A stretch of DNA of 6,354 nucleotides from JADGOV01 sp040002735. GTDB taxonomy: Bacteria; Actinomycetota; Actinomycetes; JADGOV01. This document shows positions 5,097-6,354 of the stretch, in pieces. Below the pieces are notes generated by a model. The model was given only the letters and a program-made list of their open reading frames with translations, was not told where the DNA came from and did no database searches. The stretch lies in assembly GCA_040002735.1 (NCBI GenBank), contig JBDUDX010000176.1:1-6354 (forward strand), in the 5' to 3' direction. A program made the position numbers and the translations under genes. Each line of letters begins with the position of its first letter. Position 1 is the stretch's first letter.

Positions 5097-6354
5097 GTGA
5101 CCTTGCTGGCAGCCGAAAGCGTGAAGCTCGACGTCAATCTCCTGGACTACGCGATCCTGGCGGTCTACTTCACGATCGTGATCGCCATCGGGGTGATGGC
5201 TCGACGGGCGATCGCCACCAGTGAGGACTTCTTTCTGTCCGGACGGTCACTGCCTGCGTGGGTGACCGGCTTGGCGTTCATCTCCGCGAACCTCGGTGCG
5301 ATCGAGATTCTCGGCATGGCGGCGAACGGCGCCCAGTACGGGCTAGCGACCGTGCACTTCTACTGGATCGGCGCCGTGCCGGCGATGGTCTTTCTGGGCC
5401 TGGTGATGATGCCGTTCTACTACGGCTCCCGGGTGCACAGCGTGCCGGAGTATCTGCGCCGGCGGTTCAATCCGGCGGCGCATCTGTTCAACGCGGTCAC
5501 CTTTGCGCTGGCCCAGGTCCTCATCGCCGGGGTGAACCTCTTCGCGATGGCGCTGGTGATTCAGAACCTGCTGGGCTGGAACAAGTACCTGGCGATCGTG
5601 GTGTCCGCCTTCTTCGTTCTTGTCTACATCACCCTGGGCGGTCTCTCCGGGGCCATCTATAACGAGGTACTGCAGTTCTTCGTGATCTTGGCCGGACTGA
5701 TTCCGATCGTGGTGGTCGGACTGAGCAAGGTCGGCGGCTGGGGCGGCCTGCATGACAAAGTGCATAACCCGAAGCTGTTCCAGACCTGGGCCGGGTCGCA
5801 CGTCGGCGGCGGCTGGTCCAACCCGCTCGGTGACTGGATCGGCATCATCTTCGGGCTCGGGTTCGTGCTCTCCTTCGGATACTGGACGACGAACTTCGCC
5901 GAGGTACAGCGGGCGCTGTCGGCCAAGGACCTCTCGGCGGGTCAGCGCACGCCGCTGATCGGCGCCATCCCCAAGATCTTCATTCCGGGTCTGACCATCA
6001 TTCCGGGTCTATTGGCGATCGCCCTGGTGCCGAGCTTCAGCGGCAAGAACCCCAACTACAACAACGCCATACCGTTGCTCATGGGTCAACTGCTGCCCAA
6101 CGGCGTACTCGGTATCGCCCTGACCGGCCTGCTCGCCGCCTTCATGGCCGGCATGGCAGCGAATGTCAGCGGGTTCAACACCGTCTTCACCTACGACATC
6201 TGGCGTCCCTACATCGCCAAGGACCGGGACGACAGCTATTACCTGCGGGTCGGCCGGTTGGTCACCGTGTTCGGTGTCCTGATCGGTATCGGAACCGCGC
6301 TGATCGCCGCCGGCTACAACAACATCATGAACTACATCCAGCTGCTGTTCTCCT
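5097..6354 (+). CDS. Sodium:solute symporter (SSS) family transporter, probable sugar/galactose permease; 3' end beyond the window
   Basis: The frame stays open from GTG 5097 to the window end: 419 complete codons. SSS members usually have 500 or more residues, so the C-terminal helices are missing. Hydrophobic segments lie near residues 17-36, 53-78, 84-108, 130-157, 163-182, 189-209, 246-262, 286-312, 334-355 and 385-406, giving an inner-membrane protein. Family marks are SGRSLPAW (48-55) leading into FISANLGAIEILGM (61-74), SVPEYLRRRFN (115-125), GGLSGAIYNEVLQFF (181-195) and NFAEVQRALSAKD (266-278). The alignable stretches resemble the Vibrio galactose transporter vSGLT, and galK is the neighbour, so Na+- or H+-driven galactose uptake is the best inference. 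Substrate is not proven: other sugars or polyols are possible. Oddities: Glu70 replaces the sugar-binding Gln69 of vSGLT, and Ala351-Gly352 replace the Na2-site serines. The gene may share a transcript with galK across the 235-nt gap. Confidence 0.82.
   Translation, partial: MTLLAAESVKLDVNLLDYAILAVYFTIVIAIGVMARRAIATSEDFFLSGRSLPAWVTGLAFISANLGAIEILGMAANGAQYGLATVHFYWIGAVPAMVFLGLVMMPFYYGSRVHSVPEYLRRRFNPAAHLFNAVTFALAQVLIAGVNLFAMALVIQNLLGWNKYLAIVVSAFFVLVYITLGGLSGAIYNEVLQFFVILAGLIPIVVVGLSKVGGWGGLHDKVHNPKLFQTWAGSHVGGGWSNPLGDWIGIIFGLGFVLSFGYWTTNFAEVQRALSAKDLSAGQRTPLIGAIPKIFIPGLTIIPGLLAIALVPSFSGKNPNYNNAIPLLMGQLLPNGVLGIALTGLLAAFMAGMAANVSGFNTVFTYDIWRPYIAKDRDDSYYLRVGRLVTVFGVLIGIGTALIAAGYNNIMNYIQLLFS

Overview
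This window comes from a GC-rich actinobacterium. Third codon positions are almost all G or C, GTG starts are common, genes are tightly packed on one strand, and the ilv proteins are of the actinobacterial type. A filamentous actinomycete of the Streptomyces/Micromonospora kind is my best guess, and Micromonosporaceae is plausible. Species cannot be assigned from the sequence alone.

Layout, all on the + strand. Positions 1-137 hold the last 44 codons of an upstream gene, probably a c-di-GMP GGDEF/EAL protein. Positions 134-321 are a compact regulatory leader for branched-chain amino acid synthesis. It contains a promoter whose -35 overlaps the upstream stop codon, a 14-codon leader peptide that appears to be leaderless and carries a Val-Val-Val-Leu run, a GC-rich hairpin across the leader stop codon, and a strong intrinsic terminator. 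This is the layout of a ribosome-mediated transcription attenuator. Next come ilvB (322-2097), ilvN (2094-2624) and ilvC (2626-3651), with junctions of -4 and +1 nt. They encode both acetolactate synthase subunits and ketol-acid reductoisomerase, the first two common steps to valine, leucine and isoleucine.

Only 10 nt after ilvC, and with no terminator between, lies galK (3662-4861), a complete galactokinase. Many actinobacteria have serA at this place, so the linkage of a sugar kinase to the ilv operon is the most unusual point of gene order here. A 235-nt gap follows, with a hairpin that starts in the galK stop codon. Then comes a sodium:solute symporter-family gene (5097 to the window end), truncated by the window and probably a sugar (galactose?) permease working with GalK. 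In this transporter the two serines that form part of the Na2 sodium site in the Vibrio galactose transporter appear to be Ala-Gly.

No RNA genes, mobile elements, CRISPR arrays or attachment sites were seen. The enzymes are ordinary. The interest lies in the attenuator, the ilvC-galK junction and the symporter's ion site.
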